Positions 10,124 through 19,422 of a DNA stretch of 64,000 nt are shown here, one piece after another. Numbering within the stretch: the stretch's first letter is position 1; each line of letters begins with the position of its first letter. A program made the position numbers and the translations under genes. The DNA lies in the NCBI GenBank assembly GCA_942636505.2, contig CALOGB020000175.1, positions 1 through 64,000 on the forward strand, written 5' to 3'. A model generated the notes under the pieces. That model did not search any database. It saw only the letters and a program-made list of their open reading frames with translations, and had not been told where the DNA came from. The stretch is from an uncultured bacterium (lineage in GTDB: Bacteria; Pseudomonadota; Alphaproteobacteria; Sphingomonadales; Sphingomonadaceae).

Positions 10124-10302
10124 GACAACTTCTGCTTGCCGCGGCCAAGCAATCCCGGATATCCCCCGCATGCTGCATTGCGTCAATAGCTGCTGTTGCC
10201 GCCCGGGGGGGTAGACGTCATCGCGTGGAAAATGGGTATCCGGATGGATCGAACAACGCTTTGGGCAAGCCCGCGGGAATGCCGCTCTGGTGCTGCGTTG
10301 CG

Positions 10303-11742
10303 ATGACGACCACCGCGACATTGAGGCGTATTGGCAGCGTGCCACTGGCACTGTTGAACGATTTACGTGGCCCGGTAGGCGATTTGGAGTCATCGGAAGG
10401 ACGGGCGCGCGAACGCCGGCGGCGGGTGATGATGTCCGCTGGGATGTCGATGGCTGCGAAGATCGTGTCCGTTGGCACCGCGCTAATCACCGTGCCGATC
10501 ACGTTGCATTATCTCGGCACCGAACGCTACGGCATGTGGATGATTATGAGCTCGTTGGTCGCCATGCTCTCATTCGCGGACCTCGGCATGGGCAATGGCA
10601 TCCTGAACATGGTCGCCACCGCTTATGGCCGTAACGACATGGGTGCGGTCAGGCGGATCGTGTCGAGCGGCCTAATGATGCTGACCTTGGTTGCGATCGT
10701 CGTGTTGACCGGGCTCGCAATCGCCTACCCTCATATCGAATGGTTCAATTTCTTTAACGTGGCGTCCCCATTGGCGCGGTCGGAGGCGGGGCCGGCGATC
10801 GCCGTTTTTGTCACGGGCTTCGCGCTCGCCATCCCGACTGGGATCATCCAGCGCGTGCAGATGGGGCTGCAGAACGGGTTCGTCGCCAGCATGTGGCTGT
10901 GTGGCGGCAGCGTGCTGGCGCTGGCGAGCGTGCTGCTCGCGGTGCATTACGAGGCGAGCCTGCCGTGGCTGGTGGCCGCATTTCTGGGCGGCCCGATCGT
11001 CGCGAACGTACTGAACACGGTCGTCTATTTCAACGGCGCCCGCCGCGATGCGCGTCCGGCGATTAGCGCGGTGAGCTGGGAAACGGGTCGGATGGTGCTG
11101 CGTGGCGGGATGCTGTTCCTGGTGCTGCAGGTCGCAGCGGCCGTCACCTATAACTCGCACAACATCATTATAGCGCAGATCTTGGGCGCCAGCAGCGTGG
11201 CGACCTTCGCGGTTCCGGAACGGCTGTTCAGCCTGATCACGATGACGGCGTCGATGGCCCTCGCGCCGCTGTGGCCGGCGTATCGCGAATCCATCGAACG
11301 CGGCGATAGTGCCTGGGCCCGACAGACGTTGCTGCGGTCGATCAAGGTCGCGCTGGGCTATGCCGCCACCCTGTCCATTCCGCTGGTCTTCATCAGCCCG
11401 TGGATCATTCACTACTGGGTCGCCGGCGCGGTCCGGCCCCCGTTCGCACTGCTGCTGGGGCTGGGCCTCTGGAAGATCGCGGAGGCTGGCGGACTTGCGC
11501 TGGGCATGTTCCTGAACGGAGCGCATGTTATCAAGCCGCAGGTGGTATTCGCCAGCGTGACTGCCGCGAGCTCGATCGCGCTGGAGCTGTTTCTGGTGCG
11601 GAAGATCGGTGTGGCGGGTTCGGTCTGGGCGACGCTGACCGCCTTCACGGTGTTCACGATCGTGCCCTATGCGTTCATCACGCCGCGCATCCTGCGGGGA
11701 CTCCGGACGTCGAACGACAAGGCAGCGCAGCATGGCAGCTAA
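10303..11742 (+). CDS. Wzx-type polysaccharide flippase
   Basis: This is a polytopic membrane protein of the MOP/MATE superfamily, with about 12-14 hydrophobic segments. Typical features are ITVPITLHYLGTERYG in the first helix region and FADLGMGNGILN in the second. It would flip lipid-linked repeat units across the inner membrane for Wzy-dependent assembly. The start is uncertain: ATG 10303 is used here, the frame is open from GTG 10225, and ATG 10429 is also possible. It heads a tight five-gene block whose genes overlap by a few bases, and its end overlaps the next acyltransferase by 11 bp. Confidence 0.85.
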   Translation: MTTTATLRRIGSVPLALLNDLRGPVGDLESSEGRARERRRRVMMSAGMSMAAKIVSVGTALITVPITLHYLGTERYGMWMIMSSLVAMLSFADLGMGNGILNMVATAYGRNDMGAVRRIVSSGLMMLTLVAIVVLTGLAIAYPHIEWFNFFNVASPLARSEAGPAIAVFVTGFALAIPTGIIQRVQMGLQNGFVASMWLCGGSVLALASVLLAVHYEASLPWLVAAFLGGPIVANVLNTVVYFNGARRDARPAISAVSWETGRMVLRGGMLFLVLQVAAAVTYNSHNIIIAQILGASSVATFAVPERLFSLITMTASMALAPLWPAYRESIERGDSAWARQTLLRSIKVALGYAATLSIPLVFISPWIIHYWVAGAVRPPFALLLGLGLWKIAEAGGLALGMFLNGAHVIKPQVVFASVTAASSIALELFLVRKIGVAGSVWATLTAFTVFTIVPYAFITPRILRGLRTSNDKAAQHGS

Positions 11743-12343
11743 GCTCATCGGCAGACTCGCACGCCTGCCGGGCGCCATCCCGCGAAAGGCGCTGCGTGCC
11801 CTGCGCGTGCGGCAGAAGCAGGCGCGGTGCGATGCCCATGCCCTGGCGGTCCTGCATGACGATTGTCGCATCAACAACCACCGCGATCGGAGCGACATTC
11901 GGATCGGGCGGGGGACGCATGTCCTGTCGACGATCCAGACGTTGGAACATGGCGGCCGGGTCGAGATCGGCGAATATTGCTACCTGGGTGAGCGGAGCTA
12001 CATCTGGTCGTCGGAGCGCATCGTGATCGGCGATCGGGTCATGATCTCGCATGGCGTGAACATCCACGACAACATTTCCCATCCGATTTCCGCACAGGCG
12101 CGGCACGAACATTACAGAGGCATGATTGAGGGGGCGGACCTCAGTAATCTAAAAGGGGTCACGTCTGCCCCGGTCACGATCGGCGACGATGCCTGGATCG
12201 GGTTCAACGCGACGATCCTGAAAGGCGTGACGATCGGGCGGGGTGCGATCGTCGGCGCCTGCTCGCTTGTCACGGAGGATGTTCCCGACTGGACCATCGT
12301 CGTGGGCAGCCCGGCACGCGAGATCGGAAAGTCCGAACCATGA
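11732..12343 (+). CDS. Left-handed beta-helix acyltransferase (WbbJ/LacA-like)
   Basis: This 203-aa protein has hexapeptide repeats (for example VEIGEYCYLG, IVIGDRVMIS, VTIGRGAIVG) that form a left-handed beta-helix. The central ISHGVNIHDNISHP carries His residues typical of the CoA-dependent acetyltransferase active site. WIGFNATILKGVTIG and IVVGSPAREIG close the domain. It probably O-acetylates a sugar of the repeat unit in the cytoplasm. The ATG lies inside the flippase gene and the stop overlaps the next gene (ATGA), so expression is coupled. Confidence 0.85.
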   Translation: MAAKLIGRLARLPGAIPRKALRALRVRQKQARCDAHALAVLHDDCRINNHRDRSDIRIGRGTHVLSTIQTLEHGGRVEIGEYCYLGERSYIWSSERIVIGDRVMISHGVNIHDNISHPISAQARHEHYRGMIEGADLSNLKGVTSAPVTIGDDAWIGFNATILKGVTIGRGAIVGACSLVTEDVPDWTIVVGSPAREIGKSEP

Positions 12344-13086
12344 GCAACCACACGTTCAAGGCTTTCGCCAAGAAGGCCGTGCCGAAAATGTTGCTGCGCA
12401 ACCTGCGCGCGGCGATCGATTATCCGCAGCGCCAGCTGGCGCGGCGTCGGAACATGGCGAAGGGCAGCTACGTCCCGACCAACGCGCATGTGCTGGGCTG
12501 GCGATCCGTGCGGGTGGGGCGGAACTCGGTGATCGGCGATGGCGCCATCCTGAACGTCAACCACCGCAACCGGCCGATCGTGCAGATCTCGATCGGCCAC
12601 TCGACCTTCGTCGGCGCGCGATCGTTCTTCAGCCCGGCGGAGCTGATCGAGATCGGGGATTATGGCCTAGTCGGGATCGACTGCAAGTTCCTGGGCAGCG
12701 GGCACATCTTCTCCGATCCGTTCAAGCCGTACATCAGCACCGGGACCGGGTCCGAGGGTCGCATGATCATCGGGACGAACTGCTGGATCGGCGTCGGCGT
12801 GACGATCCTGGGATCGGTGACCGTGGGGCATGGGTCGGTCATCGGGGCCGGCAGCTTCGTGCGGTCCGACATCCCGCCTTTCAGCATCGCGGTCGGCAAC
12901 CCGGCGCGTGTCCTGCGGCGCTACGATCCGATCGGGCAGGACTGGGTCGCGGCGGCGGACTTCACCGACGCGATGGCGGCGGCGTTGCCCGATGCGGCAA
13001 GTTATCTGGCGACGCTGGAGCGGGCGTACCCGAATATCTCGGTTCCGGTTCGGGCGGCCGGCAAATCACAGGGCGATCTGGCATGA
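12340..13086 (+). CDS. Second left-handed beta-helix acyltransferase-like protein
   Basis: This is a 248-aa hexapeptide-repeat protein with VRVGRNSVIGDGAIL, HSTFVGARSFFSP, MIIGTNCWIGVGVTILGSV and SIAVGNPARVLRR. The repeats and the final GNPA motif are typical of sugar or lipid O-acyltransferases. It carries an extra basic N-terminal 60 residues and a C-terminal tail of about 45 residues after the helix. The His expected in the active-site loop could be HIFSDPF. It overlaps both neighbours by 4 bp. It is a different type from the preceding gene, so two acyl decorations are possible. Confidence 0.78.
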   Translation: MSNHTFKAFAKKAVPKMLLRNLRAAIDYPQRQLARRRNMAKGSYVPTNAHVLGWRSVRVGRNSVIGDGAILNVNHRNRPIVQISIGHSTFVGARSFFSPAELIEIGDYGLVGIDCKFLGSGHIFSDPFKPYISTGTGSEGRMIIGTNCWIGVGVTILGSVTVGHGSVIGAGSFVRSDIPPFSIAVGNPARVLRRYDPIGQDWVAAADFTDAMAAALPDAASYLATLERAYPNISVPVRAAGKSQGDLA

Positions 13087-14018
13087 ACGATCCACGACCA
13101 TTTTCTCGGGGGCGGGCGCTCGTGACCGGGGCGTACGGCTTTGTCGGGCGGCATGTCGCGCGGCGGCTGGCGGCGGACGGCTATCATGTAACCGGGCTGG
13201 GTCACGGTAACTGGGTGGGTGAGGATCCGGTGAGCTGGGGCATCGCGTCCTGGCATTCGGCGGATGTCGATGGCGAGACGCTGGCCGAGCATGGCGGCAC
13301 GCCCGACCTGATCGCGCATTGCGCGGGGTCCGGATCGGTCGCCTATTCGCTGGAACGGCCGCGCGAGGATTTCCGCCGGACGGTGGATGCGACGCTGGCG
13401 GTGCTTGATTTCGTGCGGATGCATAGGCCGGACGCGCGCGTGGTGCTGCCGTCGAGTGCGGCGGTGTATGGGTTGGCCGAGACGTTGCCGATCGCGGTCG
13501 ATGCGCCGCTCCGCCCGCTGTCGCCCTACGGCGTCCACAAGAAGATGGCGGAGGATTTGGCGCGGTCCTACGCGACGCATTTCGGCGTGCGGGTCGCGAT
13601 CGTGCGGTTGTTCAGCGTCTATGGTCCGGGGCTGCGCAAGCAGTTGCTGTGGGATGCGTGCCGCAAGATCGCCGCGGGGCCGGCCGGGTTCGGCGGCGAT
13701 GGCGAGGAAACGCGCGACTGGTTGCATGTCGAGGATGCCGCGACGTTGCTGGCCGCCGCAGCGCAGGCGGCGTCGATCGACTGCCCGGTGGTGAACGGTG
13801 GGATCGGTGAGGCGGTGACGGTGCGCGCGGTAGTCGACCGGCTGGCGGAGCGGCTGGGCGGTGGACCAGTGTCGTTCACCGGCACGATCCGGCCGGGCGA
13901 TCCGCGCCATTTCTTGGCGGACGTGGACGGGTCGCTGGCTCTCGGCTGGCGGCCGATGCGCGCTCTGGACGAAGGGCTGGACGCCTATGCTGCCTGGTAC
14001 CGGGAGCAGGCGGCATGA
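13083..14018 (+). CDS. NAD-dependent epimerase/dehydratase (extended SDR)
   Basis: This 311-aa nucleotide-sugar SDR enzyme has an N-terminal TGAYGFVGRHVA glycine motif, SSAAVYG with the catalytic Ser, and SPYGVHKKMAE with the Tyr-x3-Lys pair. RLFSVYGPGLRKQ and DWLHVEDAA complete the family pattern. It resembles UDP-glucose 4-epimerase or dTDP-sugar reductase relatives; the exact reaction cannot be told from the sequence. It overlaps both neighbours by 4 bp inside the flippase-led operon and presumably supplies a sugar for the same repeat unit. Confidence 0.85.
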   Translation: MNDPRPFSRGRALVTGAYGFVGRHVARRLAADGYHVTGLGHGNWVGEDPVSWGIASWHSADVDGETLAEHGGTPDLIAHCAGSGSVAYSLERPREDFRRTVDATLAVLDFVRMHRPDARVVLPSSAAVYGLAETLPIAVDAPLRPLSPYGVHKKMAEDLARSYATHFGVRVAIVRLFSVYGPGLRKQLLWDACRKIAAGPAGFGGDGEETRDWLHVEDAATLLAAAAQAASIDCPVVNGGIGEAVTVRAVVDRLAERLGGGPVSFTGTIRPGDPRHFLADVDGSLALGWRPMRALDEGLDAYAAWYREQAA

Positions 14019-15184
14019 TCCGCGTCGGCTTCGTGCTCGCCAATAGCGCAAGCTGGACCGGCGGGCTGATCTATCTGCGCAACCTGATCACGACAGTGAT
14101 GGCGTTGCCGGACCGGCAGATCGAGCCAGTGCTGATCACCACGCCCGAAACGCCCGACGCGGACCTGCTAGGGTTCGAGGCGATCAGCGTGCTGCGCACG
14201 CCGCTGGTCGGGCAGGGCCGCGGGCCGCGCGTGCTGCGCAAGGCGTCCGCGGTGCTGCTCGGCCGCAACCTGCCGCTGGAGCGGTTTTTGCGGCGCAACC
14301 GGATCAGCGTGCTGTCGCATTCGGGCATTCTGGGCGCGAAGGCCAAGGTGCCGTCTATCGCGTGGTTGCCTGATTTCCAGCATGTCCGGATGCCCGAATT
14401 CTTCCAGCCGGCGGAGGTGGAGGCGCGCGACCGCGGTTACGCACGGATCGCGGCGGAGGCGGATCTGATTCTGCTGTCGAGCGAGGATGCGAAGCGCGAC
14501 CTGGCCAAGTTCGCGCCGGAGGTGCTGGGCAAGAGCCGGATACTGCATTTCACGGCAGGCATGGTTCGCGCGGACGATGAGCGCGGTGCGCCGTTCTTGG
14601 CCGAGACCTATGGGCTCGACCGGCCCTTTTTTTACTTGCCCAACCAGTATTGGAAGCACAAAAATCACGGTCTGGTGATCGACGCGTTGAGTCTGCTCGC
14701 CAAGGACGGCGACGCGCCGCTGGTGGTTAGCACGGGGAAGGCGGAGGACCGTCGCAACCCGACCTATTTCACCGAACTGATGGCCCATGCGTCAGCGGCG
14801 GGCGTCGGCGACAATTTTCGAGTGCTGGGGCTGGTGCCGTACGATCACCTGTCGGTGCTGTCGCGGGAGTCTGTGGCGCTGATCAACCCGTCACATTTCG
14901 AAGGGTGGAGCACGACGGTCGAGGAAGCCAAGTCCATGGGCAAGGCGATCATCCTGTCCGATATTCCGGTCCACCGCGAACAGGCCCCCGAACGCGGGAT
15001 CTACGTACCAACAGATGACCCGGCGGCAATGGCGACGGCGATCCGGAAGGTGCTGGCCGGCTGGTCGCGCAAAACTGACGAATCTGCGATGGCGGCGGCA
15101 GCGGCGGCGTTGGCCGCACGCCGTCGCACCTTTGGCGAAACCTACCAGCGGATCGTTCTGGAGGCGGTGGTTCCCTCCGGCTGA
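14015..15184 (+). CDS. GT-B glycosyltransferase (GT4-like)
   Basis: This 389-aa glycosyltransferase has an N-terminal acceptor domain (RVGFVLANSASWTGGLIYL) and a C-terminal donor domain. The donor domain carries FYLPNQYWKHKNH and the E-x7-E signature in HFEGWSTTVEEA. The middle block IAWLPDFQHVRMPEFF is typical of a mannosyl- or rhamnosyl-type subgroup. It is the last gene of the flippase block and is coupled by ATGA to the epimerase. The role is transfer of one sugar of the repeat unit; the sugar is unknown. Confidence 0.85.
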   Translation: MIRVGFVLANSASWTGGLIYLRNLITTVMALPDRQIEPVLITTPETPDADLLGFEAISVLRTPLVGQGRGPRVLRKASAVLLGRNLPLERFLRRNRISVLSHSGILGAKAKVPSIAWLPDFQHVRMPEFFQPAEVEARDRGYARIAAEADLILLSSEDAKRDLAKFAPEVLGKSRILHFTAGMVRADDERGAPFLAETYGLDRPFFYLPNQYWKHKNHGLVIDALSLLAKDGDAPLVVSTGKAEDRRNPTYFTELMAHASAAGVGDNFRVLGLVPYDHLSVLSRESVALINPSHFEGWSTTVEEAKSMGKAIILSDIPVHREQAPERGIYVPTDDPAAMATAIRKVLAGWSRKTDESAMAAAAAALAARRRTFGETYQRIVLEAVVPSG

Positions 15185-15189
15185 CACAT

Positions 15190-15710
15190 GCGGTCCACCG
15201 GTAACACCCAGTTGCGCGAGGTCAGCCTGGCATGGATCGCCAGAATTACGACGGTGTCCATGCTGGTCGACGGTGCGGTGCCATTCTCGTTCGGCAAAGC
15301 TTAGAACAGATACATGAGACGATCGTCGTACAGGCTAGCCAGCCCGGCGTTCACCTGCTGCATGGCGACATAGTTGACGGCGCCGGCCGCTCAGCCCGTG
15401 CGGGGATACGTGCGGATGCGTGTAGCAGCCGATCATGTCCGGATTGGTTCGCAGAGGAGCGCACGGTCGACGTGCGATCGGATCTCGCCAAGTCAGCCCG
15501 GACTGTTTCTTACATGCCGTCGAATTCGCTCGCGCCGATCCACAGGATGGCGTTCCACTGCGGCCCTGCGGCTTGGTCCTCGGACAACCAGTCGACGATC
15601 GCGGCTGATTTCGGTCTGCCAAGATACCAGCTAATGTACTCTCTCTCACCCAGATATGTTCTAGGTGAGCGAGTGCCCACGTGGTTTTCCACCCGAATAT
15701 AGTTAACCAA
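15190..15710 (-). pseudogene. Decayed gene at the junction of two converging operons
   Basis: On the minus strand, coherent protein fragments appear in different frames and are broken by stops. ATG at 15710 opens 66 codons with WNAILWIGASEF. Then NPDMIGCYTHPHVSPHGLSG follows in another frame. NYVAMQQVNAGLASLYDD follows in a third frame and ends at a stop near 15304. The pieces are in order and run in the direction of the operon just upstream, so this looks like one gene broken by several small indels. I do not recognise the family; the THPH..G pattern may be an SGNH-type end. It begins 7 bp past the stop of the upstream glycosyltransferase. Confidence 0.5.
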
Positions 15711-15716
15711 ATCGGT

Positions 15717-16901
15717 TTAGACGTGGAGCTCAGTCTTTCGCCTCTCGACAAACTCCATCAGGCCGCGTGCCGCCTGCTCGACGTGGAATCGGCTAAGGAA
15801 GCTGGCGCGGGCCGTGGCGCCCATGGTGGCCCGTTCGGTTGGCGAGAGTGCGACGAAGCGCTCAAGGAGCGCGCGGGTCCCGTCCAGCGTATCGGGTCCG
15901 ACTAGTCCGGCGCCGTCTGCCACGACTTCCCGCCAGATGTTGACCTTATCGCTGATCAGCACGGGGGTGCCGCAGGCCAGCGCTTCGGCGACTACGATCC
16001 CGAAATTTTCCTGATGCGACGGCAGGACGAATGCATCGGCCGCCCGGAACGCGCCCGTCTTGATATCGTCCTTCAGCATGCCAGGGAAATGGATGCGTGC
16101 CCCAATGCCAAGGGCGTGGGCGCGTTTCTGGAAACCGTCGACAAGGCCGACTTGGTCCGGCCCAGCGATCACCAGATCGAGCGCTGGATCATTCGCCGCA
16201 ACGTCCGCGAACGCCTCAATCAACAGGTCGCAGCCCTTTTTCGGGTGGATGCGGCTTAGGAACAGCAGGAAGCGCCGATCACTGAGTTTAGGCAGGGCGG
16301 TGCGGAAGGCGGCGATCTGTGCCGCGGGATCGCCGGACACGTCGGCTGTGCCGTAGCCCACGACGGCGCCGTTTAGGCGGTAGGGCCAGAAAGCCTTGTC
16401 CGCGAGGATCATCTCCTCCTCGGTCGTGAACAGGACATTGGCAGCGTGGCGGGTCAGCGGCCCCTCCGCCCACCACCAGGACAGCTGTTTGCCCCAGTGT
16501 TTGGCGGGTGCGGTTTGCTTGAACCATGGGTCCAGCATGCCGTGGGTGAATACGAAATAAGGCACCGTTCCGCCAGCCAGCGCAGTCATCGCCCCGCGCG
16601 CCATGTAGCGCCAGAGCCCGGAAACAATCACAGCATCATAGTTTCTTGCGTTCGCTTTCAGCCAGGGGACCATTTCCGGCGCGTAGCGATAGCGGTTCAG
16701 AAGCGAGCGTCCCCGCGGCGGTCCTACGGAGAATATTTCGCCAGGATAATCGGTAAGGAAGTGTTCGCCCGGTGCGTCAAGCGTGAGCAGGTCCTGGCAA
16801 TGCCCATCGTGCGCCCACACCTCGGCAAAGCGACGCGCCCCTTCGATCGGGCCGCCGCCGTGGAGGTCGGCGCTGGTGATGATACGAAGGATGCGAGTCA
16901 T
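15717..16901 (-). CDS. Family 4 glycosyltransferase
   Basis: This 394-aa GT4 enzyme has an N-terminal SADLHGGGPIEGARRFAEVW, a Gly-rich acceptor-side loop seen in WcaC-like and exopolysaccharide mannosyltransferases. VFTHGMLDPWFK is in the middle. The donor domain holds LFLSRIHPKKGCDLLIEA, LVIAGPDQVG and LPSHQENFGIVVAEAL with the E-x7-E signature. It overlaps the upstream GT2 gene by 4 bp (ATGA). Only the decayed gene lies downstream of it in this block. The sugar is not predictable. Confidence 0.88.
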   Translation of the reverse strand: MTRILRIITSADLHGGGPIEGARRFAEVWAHDGHCQDLLTLDAPGEHFLTDYPGEIFSVGPPRGRSLLNRYRYAPEMVPWLKANARNYDAVIVSGLWRYMARGAMTALAGGTVPYFVFTHGMLDPWFKQTAPAKHWGKQLSWWWAEGPLTRHAANVLFTTEEEMILADKAFWPYRLNGAVVGYGTADVSGDPAAQIAAFRTALPKLSDRRFLLFLSRIHPKKGCDLLIEAFADVAANDPALDLVIAGPDQVGLVDGFQKRAHALGIGARIHFPGMLKDDIKTGAFRAADAFVLPSHQENFGIVVAEALACGTPVLISDKVNIWREVVADGAGLVGPDTLDGTRALLERFVALSPTERATMGATARASFLSRFHVEQAARGLMEFVERRKTELHV

Positions 16902-17890
16902 GACGGTGTTCCAAGCGATAGGCCAGTTAGCGATTTTAGCCGTTCGGTGCGTGCCGCGTTCGTAGTGCAGTCCAGTATCGCCTCTTCGAGCTCGACAACC
17001 TTTGCGCCGACTAAGAAGCGATACCAGAAGCCTTGCAGAAAATGGTAGATCAGCCCGGGCCGCCCATCGAGGAACCCGAGCTGCACGATATAGCGGTAGA
17101 GAAAATAGCCGGTTGGGCCGACCCAGAAGGGCAGCTTGTTGTACAGCGCCTCCTTCAGCCAGCGCTTCGTGCCCGCTTGGCCGGCGAGCGCGTCCGCCGC
17201 ATGCGCATCGTTTCGCGCGAACAAGCCGTAGCGCTGACTCAGCTGCTCGATTGCCTCGCGCGTCGCATATTTGTTGTGCTTGTCGGTGAAAAAAGTGAGG
17301 TCGTTCAGGTTAATGTCGGCGAAACCGCCTTTTAGCGTCACCGTGCCGCCGCCCCATACGACAATATGTTCGTCCATCCAGCGATCCTCAACCCGTCCCT
17401 GGTTAGTTCGGAAGACGCGGAGTAGGCGCAGTGGGTAGCGGCCGCCATGCCGGATCCAGCGGCCCATAAAGATGTGCTTACGATCAAAGTTGATCCCCGC
17501 GACGTCGGTCGGCATGCAGGGGAGGCGGTGCGCCAGTTCGGTGGCAAGATCCGGTTCGATGATCTCGTCCGCGTCGAGCCGCATGATCCAGGCGGTGGCG
17601 ATGTCGCCATGGTCGAGGCCCCATTGAAACTGCTTGGCTTGGTTGACGAAGCGGTTCTGAAGAACGCGGGCCCCGGCACGGCGCGCTCGATCGACAGTGT
17701 CGTCGGTCGAGAAACTGTCGATCACCATGACGTCGCGCGCGATGGTCGTAACGCTAGCAATTGACCGTTCGATATGATGCGCTTCGTTGAAGGTCAGGAT
17801 GACGACGGTGAGGTCGGGCAAGTTCCGCTCGCGGTCCGTGATCGAGGCGGGCACTACCGGGCTGAGGGTCAGTTCCATCGGGACGTTCAC
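16898..17890 (-). CDS. Family 2 glycosyltransferase (WaaE/KdtX-like)
   Basis: This 330-aa GT2 enzyme has a GT-A core, TVVILTFNEAHHIERSIASV, then VIDSFSTDDT and MRLDADEII with the metal-binding Asp-x-Asp. The C-terminal part with YFLYRYIVQLGFLDGRPG fits the WaaE/beta-1,4-glucosyltransferase group. Translation probably begins at GTG 17890, which overlaps the stop of the preceding acetyltransferase (GTGA); ATG 17878 is an alternative. It is the fourth of five intact genes in this minus-strand block. Confidence 0.87.
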   Translation of the reverse strand: MNVPMELTLSPVVPASITDRERNLPDLTVVILTFNEAHHIERSIASVTTIARDVMVIDSFSTDDTVDRARRAGARVLQNRFVNQAKQFQWGLDHGDIATAWIMRLDADEIIEPDLATELAHRLPCMPTDVAGINFDRKHIFMGRWIRHGGRYPLRLLRVFRTNQGRVEDRWMDEHIVVWGGGTVTLKGGFADINLNDLTFFTDKHNKYATREAIEQLSQRYGLFARNDAHAADALAGQAGTKRWLKEALYNKLPFWVGPTGYFLYRYIVQLGFLDGRPGLIYHFLQGFWYRFLVGAKVVELEEAILDCTTNAARTERLKSLTGLSLGTPS

Positions 17891-18495
17891 TCCGGGATAG
17901 GTAGGGACGCGGGGCCGCCATCGTCGAAGCGCAGCCGGCGGGCGCGGATCGGCGCGGCCGGGTTGCCGCTATAGACCGTCCACGGATCGAGGTTCCGCAT
18001 TGCGCAGCCGCGCGCGCCCAGCACGGCACCATCGCCCACCGTGACGCCGGGGCCGACGAACGCCTCCGCCGCGATCCAGGCTCGGGCGCCGATATGGATT
18101 GGGCGAGACCGCAGCTGGAAATCGCGGCTTTCGATATCGTGCGTGCCTGCGCAGAGATGCGCGTCCTGCGATACGATGACATAGGGGCCGAGCCGGATCG
18201 GTGCCATCGCGTAAATCGTGGCGCGTGGCCCGATGGCGGCGTAATCGTCCATGATCAAGTTCGCTGGCGACCAGATCCGTGCGCTGCCATACACGTTGGC
18301 GGTCGGCGCGAGCGTGGCGCCGAAGCGCCGCAGCAGCCAGCGCCGCCAGCCCCGCAGCGGCGGCGGCGTCCAGGCGGCAAACAGCGCCCAAGTGATGCCG
18401 AACGCGAGCCGGTAGAGTCGATTGGTGCGCGAAAAGCTCGCCCCGCCTTCCCAGGCACGCGACAGGGAAGCGTCGAGGGGGGGCAAAGCGGTCAT
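17887..18495 (-). CDS. WcaF-like putative colanic acid acetyltransferase
   Basis: This left-handed beta-helix acetyltransferase of 202 aa resembles WcaF along its length. Typical features are SRTNRLYRLAFGITWALFAA near the N-terminus, LRRFGATLAPTANVYGSARIW, IGPRATIYAM, and VSQDAHLCAGTHDIESRDF containing the active-site His. I chose ATG 18495 because it sits 5 bp after the upstream stop and fits the family start; a longer frame to 18645 would overlap the upstream gene. It should O-acetylate a sugar of the repeat unit. Confidence 0.85.
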   Translation of the reverse strand: MTALPPLDASLSRAWEGGASFSRTNRLYRLAFGITWALFAAWTPPPLRGWRRWLLRRFGATLAPTANVYGSARIWSPANLIMDDYAAIGPRATIYAMAPIRLGPYVIVSQDAHLCAGTHDIESRDFQLRSRPIHIGARAWIAAEAFVGPGVTVGDGAVLGARGCAMRNLDPWTVYSGNPAAPIRARRLRFDDGGPASLPIPE

Positions 18496-18500
18496 GTCCG

Positions 18501-19358
18501 TCAGCGCGCCGGAAGAGCGATTTTGAGGTAGCGCGACGCGAAGTTTAGCGGCCAAAGCGGCCCGCCATGCCGGCGGCAGAAGTGCAGCCATTCGCCGACC
18601 GGCAGCCCTTTCGGATCGCGCAAAAGGAATTTGTGGTTCTGCCACGTCAGGCGGGCCAGCTTGGCATGGGCGGCATGGTTATAGGGTGTCCGGCCCACAG
18701 GTTCGCGCGACTGGAACAGCTTGTAGCCCGCATCCCGCGCCCGGAGGCCGTAGTCGATGTCGCCGGTATGATGGCGGTAGCGATCAGACAGCATGCCAAC
18801 ATCGTCCACCGCGATCGCCGGTACCAGTACGCAGTTGCCGTTCATCGTGTCGCAGGGCGCGCCATCGTCGGCCGCGCGTAGGAAACGCAGTCGCGACAGG
18901 CCCGGTGCGACATAGTAGCCGCCATAGGTGATCGTGTCAGTTTCGGTGTCGAGCACTTTCCCGATGCTGATGACCTTCGGCCCATGCGCGGCCTCCATCG
19001 CTTTCTGAAAGCGAAAGAGCTGCGTTATGCTCTCGGGTTCGAGTTCCAGATCGTCGTTGAACAGCATGTAGTAGCGGGCGCCGGTCTTCACCGCGGATCG
19101 CCAGGCTTTGAGCATGCCGCCGTTCCAGTACAGGGAACCGTCGCCTTGAATCACAGTGGTTTCGGGAAAGTCGCGCCGAACGGCATCGCCGGTGCCGTCG
19201 GTCGACCCGTCGTCCACTAGGTAGACGTGATAGTCGATGCCTGCGGCGGCCGCACGGAGCGCCTTCAACCCATGAACGGTGGTGTCGCGCCGGTTGAAGC
19301 AGGTAGCAAGCACAGCAACCTGGGTGGCGCCTGCCCGACTTATTTTCTGGATGTCCAT
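18501..19358 (-). CDS. Family 2 glycosyltransferase
   Basis: This 285-aa GT2 enzyme carries VAVLATCFNRRDTTVHGL, VDDGSTDGTGDA and FNDDLELEPES as the metal/donor motif, followed by MNGNCVLVP and HTGDIDYGLRARDAGY. The last pattern is common to rhamnosyltransferase-like GT2 proteins. ATG 19358 has a strong Shine-Dalgarno GGAGGA eight bases upstream, which decides the start against a longer Arg-rich frame. It follows the Wzy-like gene by 64 bp and leads into the WcaF-like gene with a 5-bp gap. Confidence 0.86.
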   Translation of the reverse strand: MDIQKISRAGATQVAVLATCFNRRDTTVHGLKALRAAAAGIDYHVYLVDDGSTDGTGDAVRRDFPETTVIQGDGSLYWNGGMLKAWRSAVKTGARYYMLFNDDLELEPESITQLFRFQKAMEAAHGPKVISIGKVLDTETDTITYGGYYVAPGLSRLRFLRAADDGAPCDTMNGNCVLVPAIAVDDVGMLSDRYRHHTGDIDYGLRARDAGYKLFQSREPVGRTPYNHAAHAKLARLTWQNHKFLLRDPKGLPVGEWLHFCRRHGGPLWPLNFASRYLKIALPAR

Positions 19359-19422
19359 ACGCGTATTCCTCCGCCGTCGGACCTGACCGCTCATTTCGTT
19401 GTTACTGACCGGTCTGGACCGG

